From positions 32,863,359-32,927,358 of the forward strand of contig JASEVX010000006.1 of assembly GCA_031761405.1 (NCBI GenBank): a stretch of DNA of 64,000 bases, written 5' to 3'. Under the pieces are notes generated by a model, which did not search any database, was not told the DNA's origin, and worked only from the letters and a program-made list of their open reading frames with translations. A program made the translations under genes and the position numbers. The stretch is from Serripes groenlandicus (lineage: Eukaryota > Mollusca > Bivalvia > Cardiida > Cardiidae). This document shows positions 20,694 through 30,534 of the stretch, piece by piece (position 1 is the stretch's first letter; each line of letters starts with the position of its first letter).

Positions 20694-21084
20694 AGTAGTC
20701 TATAAGTGGGAATTAAGGCTTACATATGTATTATACAAAGGTGTTGTGCATTCCCTATAGCAACAACTCATTACAAAGTTACATGTATTTAACAGCTGTA
20801 TACAGAAAAATAGGTATTATTCTTGTATGATTAATTTTGCGCTAATATTCGCAAATTGATTTTCCTGCTTATTCATAATCATTGAAAATAATCCGGTTTT
20901 TAGACATCTGATAATATGCTACTTAAGCCGATTTAATGATTAAAGGAGGTTATTATTTTACATTAACAGTTGTAACTGATTAGTAATGGACAGAGTCTGC
21001 ATTATACCTTGAGGGATGGCAACTGACATCGTCGTACGCATTACGGTAGAGTTTTTCACACATCGCCATTAATAAATTTCAAGA
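20694..21084. other. No recognised feature
   Basis: AT-rich sequence; no repeat or exon supported. Confidence 0.35.
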
Positions 21085-21235
21085 ATTTTGAAATCATTGT
21101 GGAAAAAGGATGAGCAATTACTCTATTTGCCACAATAATTTCAACTTCATTTAACAATACAGCATTCTTTTATCGACATTTTTCATAATAATCATAGGGA
21201 TTTTCTATATTTTGGATTTGATCATTCTGCCACAG
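21085..21235 (-). mobile_element. TTAA-MITE fragment
   Basis: GAAATCATTGTGGAAAAAGG, ATTTGCCACAATAATTTC, GGGATTTTCTATATTTTGG; both termini lost. Confidence 0.55.
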
Positions 21236-21244
21236 AGAGTAAAA

Positions 21245-21465
21245 GATTGACTGCAGAGCTTTAGATGAGGGGCGTTTTGCATGTTCGAAAATCCTTATTT
21301 GACCCTCTAACCCTATGTTGTGGGTACTCAAAAGAATCGTCTCAGTGAGACGATTCTTTTGAGTACCCACAACATAGGGTTTGCTTTAATAATAAGAGAG
21401 AAATTGCGGGAAAAAGAGCTGAATACCCTCCCTCCTTATTTGGATCTCTGGACTGTTTTGAAGGG
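21245..21465 (-). mobile_element. Hairpin-core MITE with near-perfect 36-bp inverted arms
   Basis: The core 21309-21381 is a perfect palindrome of 36-bp arms around one base (ACCCTATGTTGTGGGTACTC ... GAGTACCCACAACATAGGGT). Outer ends AGCTTTAGATGAGGGGCG and GAATACCCTCCCTCCTTAT are imperfect terminal inverted repeats. It is the same family as 10229 and 37655. Confidence 0.8.
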
Positions 21466-21488
21466 ATAAAAAGTCTGATATTATTCTG

Positions 21489-21716
21489 TTAACCCTTTCC
21501 CTCATACGACAAATCTGCAGCAGACGACTTTGAACATATTTTGTCAAAACATAGAAAATCTCCATAATTGAATGGATAACCTGACAAAAAGTGGAAAACA
21601 TTGTGGCAAAAGGAGAAATTGCACGTTTTGTGCAATTTCTTCTTTTGTCACAATGTTTTTAAAACGCCGTCTGCTGCAGAGGTGTCAGAAAGCGTTTATA
21701 TCAGGGAATGGGTTAA
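21489..21716 (+). mobile_element. TTAA-MITE copy, GCAC/GTGC hairpin
   Basis: Full length with both TTAAs. It ends 18 bp before the acceptor of candidate exon P4. Confidence 0.95.
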
Positions 21717-21734
21717 TGGTAACATCCCTCAGAG

Positions 21735-21856
21735 TTTCCAATAGTGCTAGGATTCTTCCAATCTTCGGCAGGGACATTTTGATAGAAGCTTCCTTTATTA
21801 CCAATCTCCCTCTCCAATACTCTTATTTTAACCTCTCGGCTGCTGGAACTGAATTT
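21735..21856 (+). CDS. Candidate exon P4 of plus-strand gene P (strand ambiguous)
   Basis: After CATCCCTCAGAG the frame is open for 40 codons to a possible GTGAAG donor. If joined to P3 (G+TT = Val) it reads SNSARILPIFGRDILIE and NLPLQYSYFNLSAAGTEF and ends in phase 0, as P5 needs. The acceptor tract is weak because a MITE abuts it. A minus-strand frame over the same bases is equally open and has slightly more purine-first codons. It is kept because it supplies the phase shift between P3 and P5. Confidence 0.25.
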
Positions 21857-21924
21857 GTGAAGCCTGTGCCACAAGAATATAGAGCCAGGCCAGCTGTCTA
21901 ACCAGGCTCTATACAGTTGGCTGC

Positions 21925-22111
21925 TAAACCCTTTCCCGTTTATAGATGCATTTTGACGCCTCTGCAGCAGACTTAAATTTCTCAATTTGCCACAATGTTT
22001 TAATTTTTTCCAAGTTAAAGATATAGAACAAAATATTTATTTAAAAATGTTTTTTGTTCAGATGTTTTCAGAATCGTCTGCTGCAGATTGGTTGTATGTG
22101 GGAAAAGTTAA
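21925..22111 (-). mobile_element. TTAA-MITE copy, shortened
   Basis: AAACCCTTTCCCGTTTATAG on the left, ATGTGGGAAAAGTTAA on the right. One half of the hairpin is deleted. Confidence 0.8.
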
Positions 22112-22149
22112 TTCAACACTTTTATTTTGATATTCATAGAATTTGCCAT

Positions 22150-22614
22150 GGACTCTTCGACATGCAGTCAATCCAGGGGATGTAAGTTTGAACCCCAGCT
22201 CGGCCAACATTCTTTCCGACGTTTGACAAAAGTCACTGCGACATGCGTCATTCTTCTTCCACCAATGGACTAACAGTCTATGTGGAAAAAGCAGCCAGAT
22301 GCTCAGAAAGACTGTTGTGTTGAGTATTGGTGTGAGATAGCCAGGAAATACATGAGTAGGTGAACTGGTCCCTGTGATGTGACTGATTCTTTTTTAACCC
22401 TTTCCCTCATACGACAATTCTGCAGCAGACGACTTTGAACGTATTTTGTCAAAACATAGAAAATCTCCATAATTGAATGGATAACCTATGACAAAAAGTG
22501 GAAAACATTGTGGCAAAAGGAGAAATTGCACGTTTTGTGCAATTTCTTCTTTTGTCACTATGTTTTCAAAAAGCCGTCTGCTGCAGGTGTCAGAAAGCCC
22601 AATCAATCAATCCC
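22150..22614 (+). mobile_element. SINE S2 split by a TTAA-MITE
   Basis: The SINE body at 22150-22393 (CCCCAGCTCGGCCAAC, TTTGACAAAAGTCACTG, ATGTGACTGATT) is interrupted; its (CAAT)n tail resumes at 22601-22614. Confidence 0.75.
22394..22600 (+). mobile_element. TTAA-MITE inserted in the SINE S2
   Basis: It entered at the site where intact S2 copies have GTTAAAAACGG. The hairpin is GCAC/GTGC type. The right terminus is lost after GTCAGAAAGCC. Confidence 0.85.
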
Positions 22615-22646
22615 TATACAAAGCTTGACAATTCAGCACAGAAAGA

Positions 22647-22872
22647 GTTACCCCCCTTTCCCACCTGCAGACGCATTTTGACGCAATAGCAGCAGACGAC
22701 TTTTGAAAACATTGAGGCCAAAGGTGAAATTGCTCATGATGAGCAATTTCTCCTTTAGCCACAATGCTTTCAACTTTATTTAAGCTATTTTTTATGTAAG
22801 ATTTTTCAGGTTTTTGTCACTATGTTTTCAAAATCGTCTGCTGCAGATTTGTTGTGTGTGGGAAAGGGTTAA
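22647..22872 (-). mobile_element. TTAA-MITE copy, GCTCATGATGAGC hairpin
   Basis: Complete apart from the eroded left end (GTTACCCCCCTTTCCC); ends GGGAAAGGGTTAA. Confidence 0.85.
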
Positions 22873-22887
22873 CAAACTGTCCTTGGA

Positions 22888-23025
22888 CTTGGATTTCTCC
22901 TTTTGTCAGTAATTTGTCAGTGTTTTTCAGTAATAATACCTTCATATATAAAGATTTTCCATGTTTTTACTTGGATAGGATCAAAGTCGTCTGATGTAGA
23001 TTTGTTGTATGTGGGAAATGGTTAA
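22888..23025 (-). mobile_element. TTAA-MITE right half
   Basis: Begins within TTTCTCCTTTTGTCAG and ends GTGGGAAATGGTTAA. Confidence 0.7.
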
Positions 23026-23244
23026 GCTACCTTGGACGTAATTTGGTAAGAATCAGTCAAACCCTGATCAATTTGTTGAGTGGAAACAAAACTGAGTTGC
23101 TTACACACCTACCCAAATATAAACAAAAAGTGTCAACATTATCTATAACTGGTAACCCTATATCTGACACCCAACCCACCCCATTTTATGGTGTGGGCAT
23201 AGAAAGAAATCCAACTCAGCCAACTTGTTTAGTGTAAAGGATTT

Positions 23245-23535
23245 GAAACAAGGTGTCCTGAGTTCAATCTCCCTCATGGTGGAGTGGCATTAGGTAAGGC
23301 ACATTTCCCAGCCCAGTACTGGTAAGCCATTCAGGTTTCATGGTGCAGTGCCGTTAGGTAAGGCACATCTCCTAGCCCAGTGCTGGTAAGCCACTCATGT
23401 TTCATTGTGGAGTGCCATTAGGTATGTCACATCTCGCAGCCCAGTACTGGTAAGCCACTCAGGTTTCATGAAGGAGTGCCATTAGGTAAGGCACATCTCC
23501 TAGCCCAGTACTGGTAAGCCACTCAGGTTTCATGG
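23245..23535 (+). repeat. SINE S1 with body expanded to four 62-bp tandem units
   Basis: A decayed tRNA-like head (GGATTTGAAACAAGGTGTCC, GAGTTCAATCTCC) is followed by four copies of GTGCCGTTAGGTAAGGCACA, AGCCCAGTACTGGTAAGCC, CTCAGGTTTCATGG. Confidence 0.75.
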
Positions 23536-24055
23536 TGCATTATTAAAGCCAGAGTTATGTGACTTAATATAGACATTCATATTGTCCCTAGGAACATGTG
23601 TACCAAGTTTCGTTTGAAAATGTTGAATGCACCAAGGTTATCTTTGAAAAACAGACAAGCTAAAAAGAAATTGCTTAAAATTGGCACTTTTCCAGAGTCC
23701 AATACACAGTGCTTTTTTTTTCATAGTTTCTAATCATGCATCAAGAATTCTTAATGGTGATTATAATTATGTTGCATTGTTTGCGAAATATTACCCTTGA
23801 AAGACCCGCTTTCTATGTTCAATGCATGCACTATAATTAAGCATGGTTAAAACTACAGTTGTTCAGATCAGATTTCAAACCACAATCATTCAGATCCAAT
23901 TTCAAACCTCTATTACCATGGATAGTGCTTTTTTCCCACCTTAGTTTCAAAATCGTGCCTTCAGAATATGTTTTATTGTTTCTTAAATGTCAATATTGAA
24001 AGAATGCATTTCCTGACAAAAAGTCATCCAGTTATTTAGACCATATCAGGGATGT
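23536..24055. other. Unassigned; faint Helentron-core similarity
   Basis: CATGTGTACCAAGTTTCG near 23595 resembles core units elsewhere (4556). Otherwise nothing is supported. Confidence 0.3.
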
Positions 24056-24135
24056 AACAGTAGAGCGTCTGCCTCGGGTGTGGGTGGCTGCGGGTCTGAT
24101 CCCCAGCCGGGTCATACCGAACACTTTTAACAAGA
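24056..24135 (+). mobile_element. tRNA-derived SINE head fragment
   Basis: AGTAGAGCGTCTGCCTCGG (A box-like) and GCGGGTCTGATCCCC (B box-like). Too short and imperfect to be a tRNA gene. Confidence 0.45.
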
Positions 24136-24272
24136 GAATCAAAGCCACAAAATATGCCCGTCAGGAAGGTTATGAATGATGGTACTCGATTCATTCATGA
24201 ACTATAACTATCACTAAAGGAAGTTCATACTCATAAAAGGGGCATAGTTTAGGAAAGGGTCATAATTCGTAA

Positions 24273-26002
24273 TAACAAGAGCTGTCGGAGGACAGCGCGC
24301 TCGACTATTCCACCACTTATTTAAGTTACTGAGATAATGGACTCTAATGTAGTTGCATGCAAAACATTAACCACAATTTCTTAGTGGGTGATAATTTGCA
24401 TTATATGCTGGATAGTGTTATTTAACATGATTATTTTCATAGGTGTGATGGTTAGAAAGGGTTGTATAACCTTTCAATGGAATGCATCAAGTAGTTACTA
24501 AGATATTGACTCTTAATGTAGTTTAACGCAAACCTTTAACCATAATTTCTAAGTAAAAAAACGGCAACAATTTGCACCATATACAGGATAGAGTTATCTT
24601 AATTGGTTGTGTTTATAGTTGTGCAATTGGGAAAGGTTGTATAAAGTTTCAATGCAATTTTTCAAGTTGTAACTGAGATTACACTCTAAATGTAGTTGCA
24701 AAACTTTAACCAGAATTTCTAAGTCCAAAAAGGTCCATAACTTGCATAAAATGCTGGATAGAGTAATCATACTTGATTGTTTACATAGATGTGATGGTTG
24801 GTAAGGGCTGTATAAAGTTTCAATGCAATGCATCAAGTAGTTTACTAAGAGATGGTCTCTTTATGTAGTTGCATGCAAAACTTTAACCAGAATTTCTAAG
24901 TCCAAAAAGGCCATAACTTGCATAAAATGCAGGATAGAGTTATCATACTTGATAATCTACACAAGTGTGATAGTTGGGTAGGGTTGTAGAAAGTTTCAAT
25001 GCAATGCATCAAGTATTTACTGAGACATGGACTCTTAATTTAGTTGCACGCAAAACTTTAACCAGAATTTCTAAGAAAAAAAAGGACCATAACTTGCATA
25101 AAATGCAGAATAGAGTTATCATACTTGATAATATACACAGGTGTAATAGTTGGGTAGGGTTGTAGAAAGTTTCAATGCAATGCATCAAGTAAATACTGAG
25201 ATATGGACTCTTAATTTAGTTGCACGCAAAACTTTAACCAGAATTTCTAAGTAAAAAAAGGGCTATAACTTGCATAAAATGCAGGATAGAGTTATCTAAC
25301 TTGATAATCTACATAGGTGTGATAGTTGGGTAGGGTTGTATAAAGGTTCAATGCAATGCATCAAGTATATACTGAGATATGGACTCTTAATTTAGTTGCA
25401 CGCAAAACTTTAACCAGAATTTCTAAGTAAATAAAGGGCCATAACTTGCATAAAGTGCAGGATAGAGTTATCTTACTTGATAATCTACATAGGTGTGATA
25501 GTTGGGTAGAGTTGTAAAAAGTTTCAATGCAATGCATCAAGTAAATACTGAGATATGGACTCTTAATTTAGTTGCACGCAAAACTTTAACCAGAATTTCT
25601 AAGTAAAAAAAGGGCCATAACTTGCATAAAGTGCAGGATAGAGTTATCTTACTTGATAATCTACATAGGTGGGATAGTTGGGTAGGGTTGTAGACAGTTT
25701 CAATGCAATGCATCAAGTAAATACTGAGATATGGACTCTTACTTTAGTTGCACGCAAAACTTTAACCAGAATTTCTAAGTAAAAAAGGGCCATAACTTGC
25801 ATAAAATGCAGGACAGAGTTATCTAACTTGATAATCTACATTGGTGTGATAGTTTGGTAGGGTTGTAGAAAGTTTCAATGCAATACATGTAGTATTTTAG
25901 AACTTGCATGCAAAACCTTAACCAAAGTGTGACGTGGACGCCGACGCCGACGCCAGGGTGAGTAGTATAGCTCTCATATTCTTCGAATAGTCGAGCTAAA
26001 AA
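24273..26002 (+). mobile_element. Helentron-like element, class A, with nine 176-bp core repeats
   Basis: The 5' end AACAAGAGCTGTCGGAGGAC holds a hairpin with AGCGCGCTC, then GCTCGACTATTC. The core (TAGTTGCACGCAAAACTTT, CCATAACTTGCATAAAATG, TCAATGCAATGCATCAAG) recurs about every 176 bp nine times, plus a partial tenth. A (GACGCC)n microsatellite precedes the 3' end GAATAGTCGAGCTAAAAA. The 12-bp GCTCGACTATTC / GAATAGTCGAGC pair is perfect. This tandem-core plus microsatellite layout is that described for bivalve pearl elements. Non-coding. Confidence 0.85.
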
Positions 26003-26497
26003 TTGATTTGAGTGATGCCTTTTAAGATACTCATTGATTGTATGATTTGTAAGCATGCATTCAAAGTTAAAGCATTAAAACATACATCACTTAACAAATG
26101 TGGCTGGCCTCTATTGTGCAGAAAAGGATAAAACTCATTTGTTCGTAGATTGACCCAATTTAACAATAATATGTTAACAGACTATAGTATATACCAGTGT
26201 TTTGATGTAGGTCAGGTTATGGGCAGTCTGAAGATTCTAAATGCTGAACAATTGTAGTGTCACATGTAGTAGCAGTAAAGTTATGGTTGAAATGCTGTGT
26301 CACAAAAAGTTTGGCAATTTCTTGATAAATTGACACTATTTTGGTTATCCATTTATCTATATCTAAATGTTTTGATCATAATTTTGAATCCTTAGTATCC
26401 AGAGAAGTGTCACAAATTCCGTAAATTAGTATTATATATTGTCAAAAAGCATGAATATGGTACTGTTTGAAATCCTGTTCAGTATTTAAGCAGAGTT
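26003..26497. other. Possible LINE-derived debris
   Basis: No clean frame. It lies downstream of the endonuclease relic on the minus strand and may be the same insertion. A plus-strand stretch (YCAEKDKTHLFVD) near 26115 is too weak to call. Confidence 0.25.
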
Positions 26498-26673
26498 AGC
26501 ATTTCAATGATATCCAGATTAGTTTATGATCGGAGTAATAGGTTTTACAAGTTCCTGTAGCACCATCTTCATAGGCGAAATTTGTAAAAATTAAGTCAAT
26601 GGTTGATTTGTAATAATTTGTTGGCTGCTGAATTAGTTGTCTAAGGTTGAGTTTGTCAACTAACGCAAAACGT
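26498..26673 (-). pseudogene. LINE (non-LTR retrotransposon) endonuclease relic
   Basis: The minus strand is open from about 26673 to a TAA near 26498. It reads LVDKLNLRQLIQQPTNYY, then STIDLIFTNFAYEDG and YYSDHKLIWISLK. The QLI..PT, IDLIFTN and SDH motifs in this order mark the C-terminal part of the AP-type endonuclease domain that nicks target DNA in LINEs; SDH contains conserved catalytic residues. Only about 57 residues survive, with no reverse transcriptase attached, so it is dead. The call rests on known motif order, not a search. Confidence 0.65.
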
Positions 26674-26822
26674 GTTTATAAAAATGGTAATAATTTGTCT
26701 AAGACGAAAGTGACAGTAACAGGACTTGGTTATCAACTTGGCTTCAGATGATTTAATAATATTTGATGATTTAATAATATTTAAGTTTTGAAGCAAAAGA
26801 TAATTAAGGAAATATGAATTTT

Positions 26823-27358
26823 CGGAAATTTTATAAGTCTAAAAAAGGGGAATAATTTTGTCAAAATAACAGTCACATTTATGGAACTGGTATGTGATGT
26901 TGTCTTATGATACTTAACACAAATATACATTTTCAAAATAATAACTAACAGTTCTAGAGATATTGAAGGAAATGTGAATTTTGGAATGTTTTTAAGTCTA
27001 AAAAGGGGCATAACTCTAGGAAATAGTTACGGAGTTACCTCCTTTTTGGGCGCACACAATATCATGTGCTGGTGATTATTTCTACCAAGTTTGGCATCAT
27101 TATCTTATACGGTGTAGGAGTAGGCGGGACAACATTTTGTTAAGTCTAAAAAAGGGGCATAACTCTAGAAAATAGGTATGGAGTTACCTCCTTTTTAGGC
27201 GCACATAATATCATGTGCTGGTGATTATTTCTACCAAGTTTGGCATTAATATCTTAAATGGTGTAGGAAGAGTAGGCCGGACAAAAAACGGACAGACAGA
27301 CGAGACAGACAACGCCTCGCCATAATACGTCCCGTTTCTTCAAAACGAGCGTATAAAA
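26823..27358 (+). mobile_element. Helentron-like element, another class, core repeats and 3' end
   Basis: At least three core units (GTCTAAAAAGGGGCATAAC, GGAGTTACCTCCTTTTTGG, ATCATGTGCTGGTGATTATT). Then ACGGACAGACAGACGAGAC and a 3' end CAAAACGAGCGTATAAAAATGG. The 5' end was not located. Confidence 0.65.
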
Positions 27359-27359
27359 A

Positions 27360-27458
27360 TGGATGAAATGGCTGCCCTCCTTGGCACTCAGGGTTGTGGG
27401 GTAATCATTATGACTGACTGACTGGCATCAGGATTAATGGAAAAGTAGTACTGGTAAC
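27360..27458 (+). mobile_element. SINE S3 fragment, plus orientation
   Basis: GGCTGCCCTCCTTGGCACTC, ACTGACTGGCATCAGG, AAAAGTAGTACTGGTAAC. Confidence 0.65.
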
Positions 27459-27471
27459 CTAACTAAGGAAA

Positions 27472-27699
27472 CTGTGGTCGAGTGGTTAGCGTCGGGGATT
27501 TCGAAACTGGGTGTCCCGGGTTCGATCCCCAGTCGCGGCACTACGGTCATGATGGAGTGCCCTTGGGCAAGGCACATTTTCCAGCCTAGTACTGGTTTGT
27601 TTACCCAGGAGTCATGAATAAGTGAACTGTCGCCGTGAAATAACTGAAATATTGTTGAAAGCGGCGTAAAATCCCAATAAATAAATAAATAAATAAAAT
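27472..27699 (+). mobile_element. SINE S1, full length with target-site duplication
   Basis: Starts CTGTGGTCGAGTGGTTAGCG, B box GGGTTCGATCCCC, 3' body CTGAAATATTGTTGAAAGC, (AAAT)n tail. A perfect 12-bp duplication TAACTAAGGAAA lies at 27460-27471 and 27700-27711. Confidence 0.95.
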
Positions 27700-27711
27700 T
27701 AACTAAGGAAA

Positions 27712-28024
27712 TAGTGATATAACTGATTTTTTTTTTAAACTGACATAAACACCAAACAATCCAGTAATTCAGCTTGGTTAAAACGTTGTGTGAGAATCCA
27801 GACAAGGGTTGCTGTTGTTTTTCATAGAAAAGATATGCTCAATGAATCTATTTTGAACAGATGATATGATTTGTAGGTAGATTATTTAATCCTTTTTAGA
27901 AATCATTGTAGAATACTAATACTCAAAGAAAATTTTGAGAAAAGAATGAATTGCTCTTAAGCAAATAAGCCAATCAGTCTTACAAGGTCTATCATCAAGG
28001 GTTTGAGAATGGTTTTGCCTACAG
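27712..28024. other. No recognised feature
   Basis: Presumed intron upstream of P5. Confidence 0.35.
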
Positions 28025-28082
28025 GAATATGATGCAAATTCTAAAGGAACACATGCGTCTCCTGCAGGAAGTTGGATAATGA
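28025..28082 (+). CDS. Coding exon P5 of plus-strand gene P
   Basis: A 58-bp segment after acceptor GTTTTGCCTACAG, ending ATGA|GTAAGG. In phase 0 it reads EYDANSKGTHASPAGSWIM plus one A; 13 of 19 codons start with a purine. The leftover A joins GG of P6 to give Arg. The minus strand also offers good splice sites (TTCCTGCAG and GTAAGA) around the same bases, but its frame has only about 44% purine-first codons, so plus is preferred. Product unknown. Confidence 0.4.
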
Positions 28083-28104
28083 GTAAGGAATGGCCAGACA
28101 ATAC

Positions 28105-28338
28105 TTAAACCCCTTCCCACATACAGACGCTTTCTGAGGCCAATGCAGCAGACGCCTTTTTAAAAGATATGTGAAAAAAGTAGAAATTGCTCAAAATGAG
28201 CAATTTCTCATTTTTTCACAATGTTTTTAACTTTTTTTTTCAATAATTATACCTTCATTTATGGGGATATTCTATGTGTTAGCCTAGATGTTTTCTAAGT
28301 CGTCTGCTGCAGATTTGTTGTATGTGGGAAAGGGTTAA
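28105..28338 (-). mobile_element. TTAA-MITE copy, 22 bp past exon P5
   Basis: Full length with both TTAAs and an intact hairpin (GCTCAAAATGAGC). Confidence 0.95.
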
Positions 28339-28458
28339 AAAGTGACAAATGGGAATTATTCCATTAATATGCATGATAGAATTCACAAACTATCTACATA
28401 CAAAGTTGGTCCTATATCGCTCAACTGATTAGATGGAACTTCAATAGTTTGCAAACTT

Positions 28459-28687
28459 TCAACACTTTCCTTCATACGACAATTCTGCAGCAGACAAGTT
28501 TGAACATATTTTGTCAAAAAATAGAAAATCTCTATAATTGAATGCATAACCTATGATTAAAAGTGGAAAACATTATGGCAAAAGAAGAAATTTCTCGTTT
28601 GAACAATTTCTTCTTTTGTCACTATGTTTTCAAAAAGCCATCTGCTGCGGAGGCGTCAGAGAGCGTCTATATGAGGGAAAGTTTTAA
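28459..28687 (+). mobile_element. TTAA-MITE copy
   Basis: The left TTAA is eroded (CAACACTTTCC). The hairpin has lost its central pairing (TCTCGTTTGAACAA). Right end GGGAAAGTTTTAA. Confidence 0.9.
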
Positions 28688-28697
28688 CTCTACACAT

Positions 28698-28953
28698 GAA
28701 AGGAAAAAAGCCCTGCCCCCTAGTGGCCATGTTTATCAATGGACCGGAATTATTTGAAGAAATTTGTTAGACTGTCAACCAAGAATCCTTTGTGAGGACC
28801 ACCTAATAAAAATTCCTGTTGAAATTATTTTCAAATTTGTCTATTGGTTTAGGAAAAATATTTGTATGATGACAACTGACACTGGACAATGTCACTCGAC
28901 TCAGTGTTCACAATAGCTCACCGGAGGCTTTGTGCTCAAGTGAGCTAAAAACA
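28698..28953 (+). mobile_element. Helentron-like class C, 3' half
   Basis: CCCCTAGTGGCCATGTTTATC core and the 3' end CACAATAGCTCACCGGAGGC, GCTCAAGTGAGCTAAAAAC. Confidence 0.65.
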
Positions 28954-29005
28954 CATCAAAAAATAAAAAGTTATGTTCCTAATCTTTTTCCATTCTCTTG
29001 ATGAC

Positions 29006-29173
29006 TTAACCCTTTCCCACATAAATCAAATCTGCAGCAGAGGACTTTGAACATATTTTGTCAAAAAATGAAAAATCTCTATAATTGAATGGGATAACCA
29101 ATGACTAAAAGTGGAAAACATTGTGGCAAAATGTTTTCAAAAATCGTCTGCTGCAGAGGCGTCAGAAAGCGTC
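29006..29173 (+). mobile_element. TTAA-MITE, hairpin deleted
   Basis: CATTGTGGCAAAATGTTTTC joins the two arms directly; the right terminus is truncated after GAAAGCGTCG. Confidence 0.85.
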
Positions 29174-29224
29174 GTAGAAAATGATCCGTACATTTCTCCC
29201 TGCCTTACAAACAGACAGATGTGG

Positions 29225-29330
29225 AAGACAGTGCATGGTGCAGTAGTCAAGCGTCGACCTCTCATACCAAAGGTCCCGGGTTCAAATCCTGTGATAAGCT
29301 GGTTCTGCCTTTGCGATTTTTCCACACAAA
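29225..29330 (+). mobile_element. tRNA-derived SINE fragment
   Basis: GGTGCAGTAGTCAAGCG (A box-like) and GTCCCGGGTTCAAATCC (B box). The downstream part has no partner in this window. Confidence 0.45.
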
Positions 29331-29425
29331 CTGAATGAGTACTGATCATGTCTTCATGAAACAGACATCGAGCCTGATTTAATATAAGCTTAAAGCTTGT
29401 TTCGCAAACGTTGCAAAATAAATAA

Positions 29426-29485
29426 GTTTAACCATTTCCCTCATATAGATGCTTTCCCAAACCTCTGAGCAGACAGCTTTGACAA
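29426..29485 (-). mobile_element. TTAA-MITE terminal fragment
   Basis: TTTAACCATTTCCCTCATATAG to GCAGACAGCTTTG, immediately before the P6 acceptor. Confidence 0.75.
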
Positions 29486-29503
29486 CGGCGGATTCCCCCA
29501 CAG

Positions 29504-29609
29504 GGAATGAGCTAAGTATTGTAATTGACAAAGATGTCACAGACACTCGGATTATACAGATGCCCGTCCCCTTTTGGGAACAATGTGGAAAGCTGGGCAC
29601 ACAAAATCC
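29504..29609 (+). CDS. Coding exon P6 of plus-strand gene P
   Basis: After GGATTCCCCCACAG the frame set by P5 gives Arg, then NELSIVIDKDVTDTR, IIQMPVPFWEQCG and KLGTQNP. About two-thirds of codons start with a purine. The 3' boundary is uncertain: a TTAA-MITE begins at 29615, and the nearest GT is ATCC|GTGTTT, a weak donor. With that end, two leftover bases (CC) join the first base of P7. The minus strand is also open but with lower purine bias. A decayed copy of its end occurs at 29871-29921. Confidence 0.4.
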
Positions 29610-29614
29610 GTGTT

Positions 29615-29828
29615 TTAACCCTTTCTCACATACAACAAATCTGCAGCAGACGACTTTGAAAACGACTATAGGCAAAGGCACAGAAAATCCCTTTAAATGA
29701 AAGAACAATAATTGAATAGAGTTGAAAACATGGTGACAAAAGGAGCAATTTCTTCTTTTGACGCCATGCTTTCAAAAGGCTGTCTGCTGCAGAGGTGTCA
29801 GAAAGCGTCTATATGAGGAAAAGTGTTG
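29615..29828 (+). mobile_element. TTAA-MITE copy, first of a tandem pair
   Basis: Left TTAACCCTTTCTCACATAC; right ATATGAGGAAAAGTG. Part of the hairpin is deleted. Confidence 0.85.
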
Positions 29829-29859
29829 TTAATTACTGTATATTAGTCTAAGCAATGTC

Positions 29860-29921
29860 TGAATACAGATGCCATCCCTTTTGGGAACAATAAGGAAAGC
29901 CCAGCACACAACATCCATGTT
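29860..29921 (+). pseudogene. Duplicated, frameshifted end of exon P6
   Basis: CAGATGCCATCCCTTTTGGGAACAATAAGG matches the P6 end with a 1-bp deletion and substitutions. It results from a tandem duplication of about 305 bp that carried the exon end plus the MITE. Confidence 0.65.
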
Positions 29922-30153
29922 TTAACCCTTAAACCACATACAACAAATCTGCAGCAGACGACTTTGAAATTATCAAGCTCAAAATATAGAAAAAAATCCT
30001 ATAAATTATAGTATGATTATTGAATAGAGTTGAAATCATTGTGGCAAATGGAGAAATTGCTCATTATGAGCAATTTCTCCTTTTGCCACAATGATTTCAA
30101 AGGTCGTCTGCTGCAGAGGTGTCAGAAAGCACGTATATGTGGGAAAGGGTTAA
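29922..30153 (+). mobile_element. TTAA-MITE copy, second of the tandem pair
   Basis: Full hairpin with tip GCTCATTATGAGC. The sequence after it (GTTGTTAATTACAGTTTAC) repeats that after the first copy. Confidence 0.9.
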
Positions 30154-30416
30154 CTGTTGTTAATTACAGTTTACAAGTCTAGGCACTCTAATAATTCATC
30201 AATGACTTTTTTAGGGGTTTCTTTCACCTCATATTCGAGAGACAAATTCCATGTTAAACAAAGTAATAGTATGTGAAGTTTCATTAAGAATTATACACCT
30301 ATTCCCTTGTGGGATGAATCTAAATACTTTTTGTGCAAGATATTTAACCTTTGTTAATTATGGTATACTCTGTCTAGGCACTCTATAAATTTATCAAATG
30401 ATGTATCTATAAATTT
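30154..30416. other. Unassigned; GTCTAGGCACTCTA repeated at 30176 and 30374
   Basis: The flank of the tandem duplication recurs once more near 30350-30400. No exon is supported. Confidence 0.35.
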
Positions 30417-30417
30417 G

Positions 30418-30531
30418 GGAATCCGCTGTGGTCGAGTGGTTAGCGTCGGGGATTTCGAAACCGGGTTTCCCGGGTTCAATCCCCAGTCGCGGCACTAGTC
30501 ATGGTGGAGTGCCCTTGGGCAAGGCACAATT
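30418..30531 (+). mobile_element. SINE S1, 3'-truncated
   Basis: Complete tRNA-like head and GTGCCCTTGGGCAAGGCACA, then it stops at an old MITE. Confidence 0.8.
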
Positions 30532-30534
30532 TCG

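Noticed and set aside
26100..26260. LINE zinc-finger tail on the plus strand (YCAEKDKTHLFVD)
   Set aside because: Only one cysteine-histidine match and stops follow at once; too weak.
27992..28062. Minus-strand exon DACVPLEFASYSC with good splice sites
   Set aside because: Only about 44% purine-first codons, and the overlapping plus-strand exon fits neighbouring phases better. Not fully excluded.
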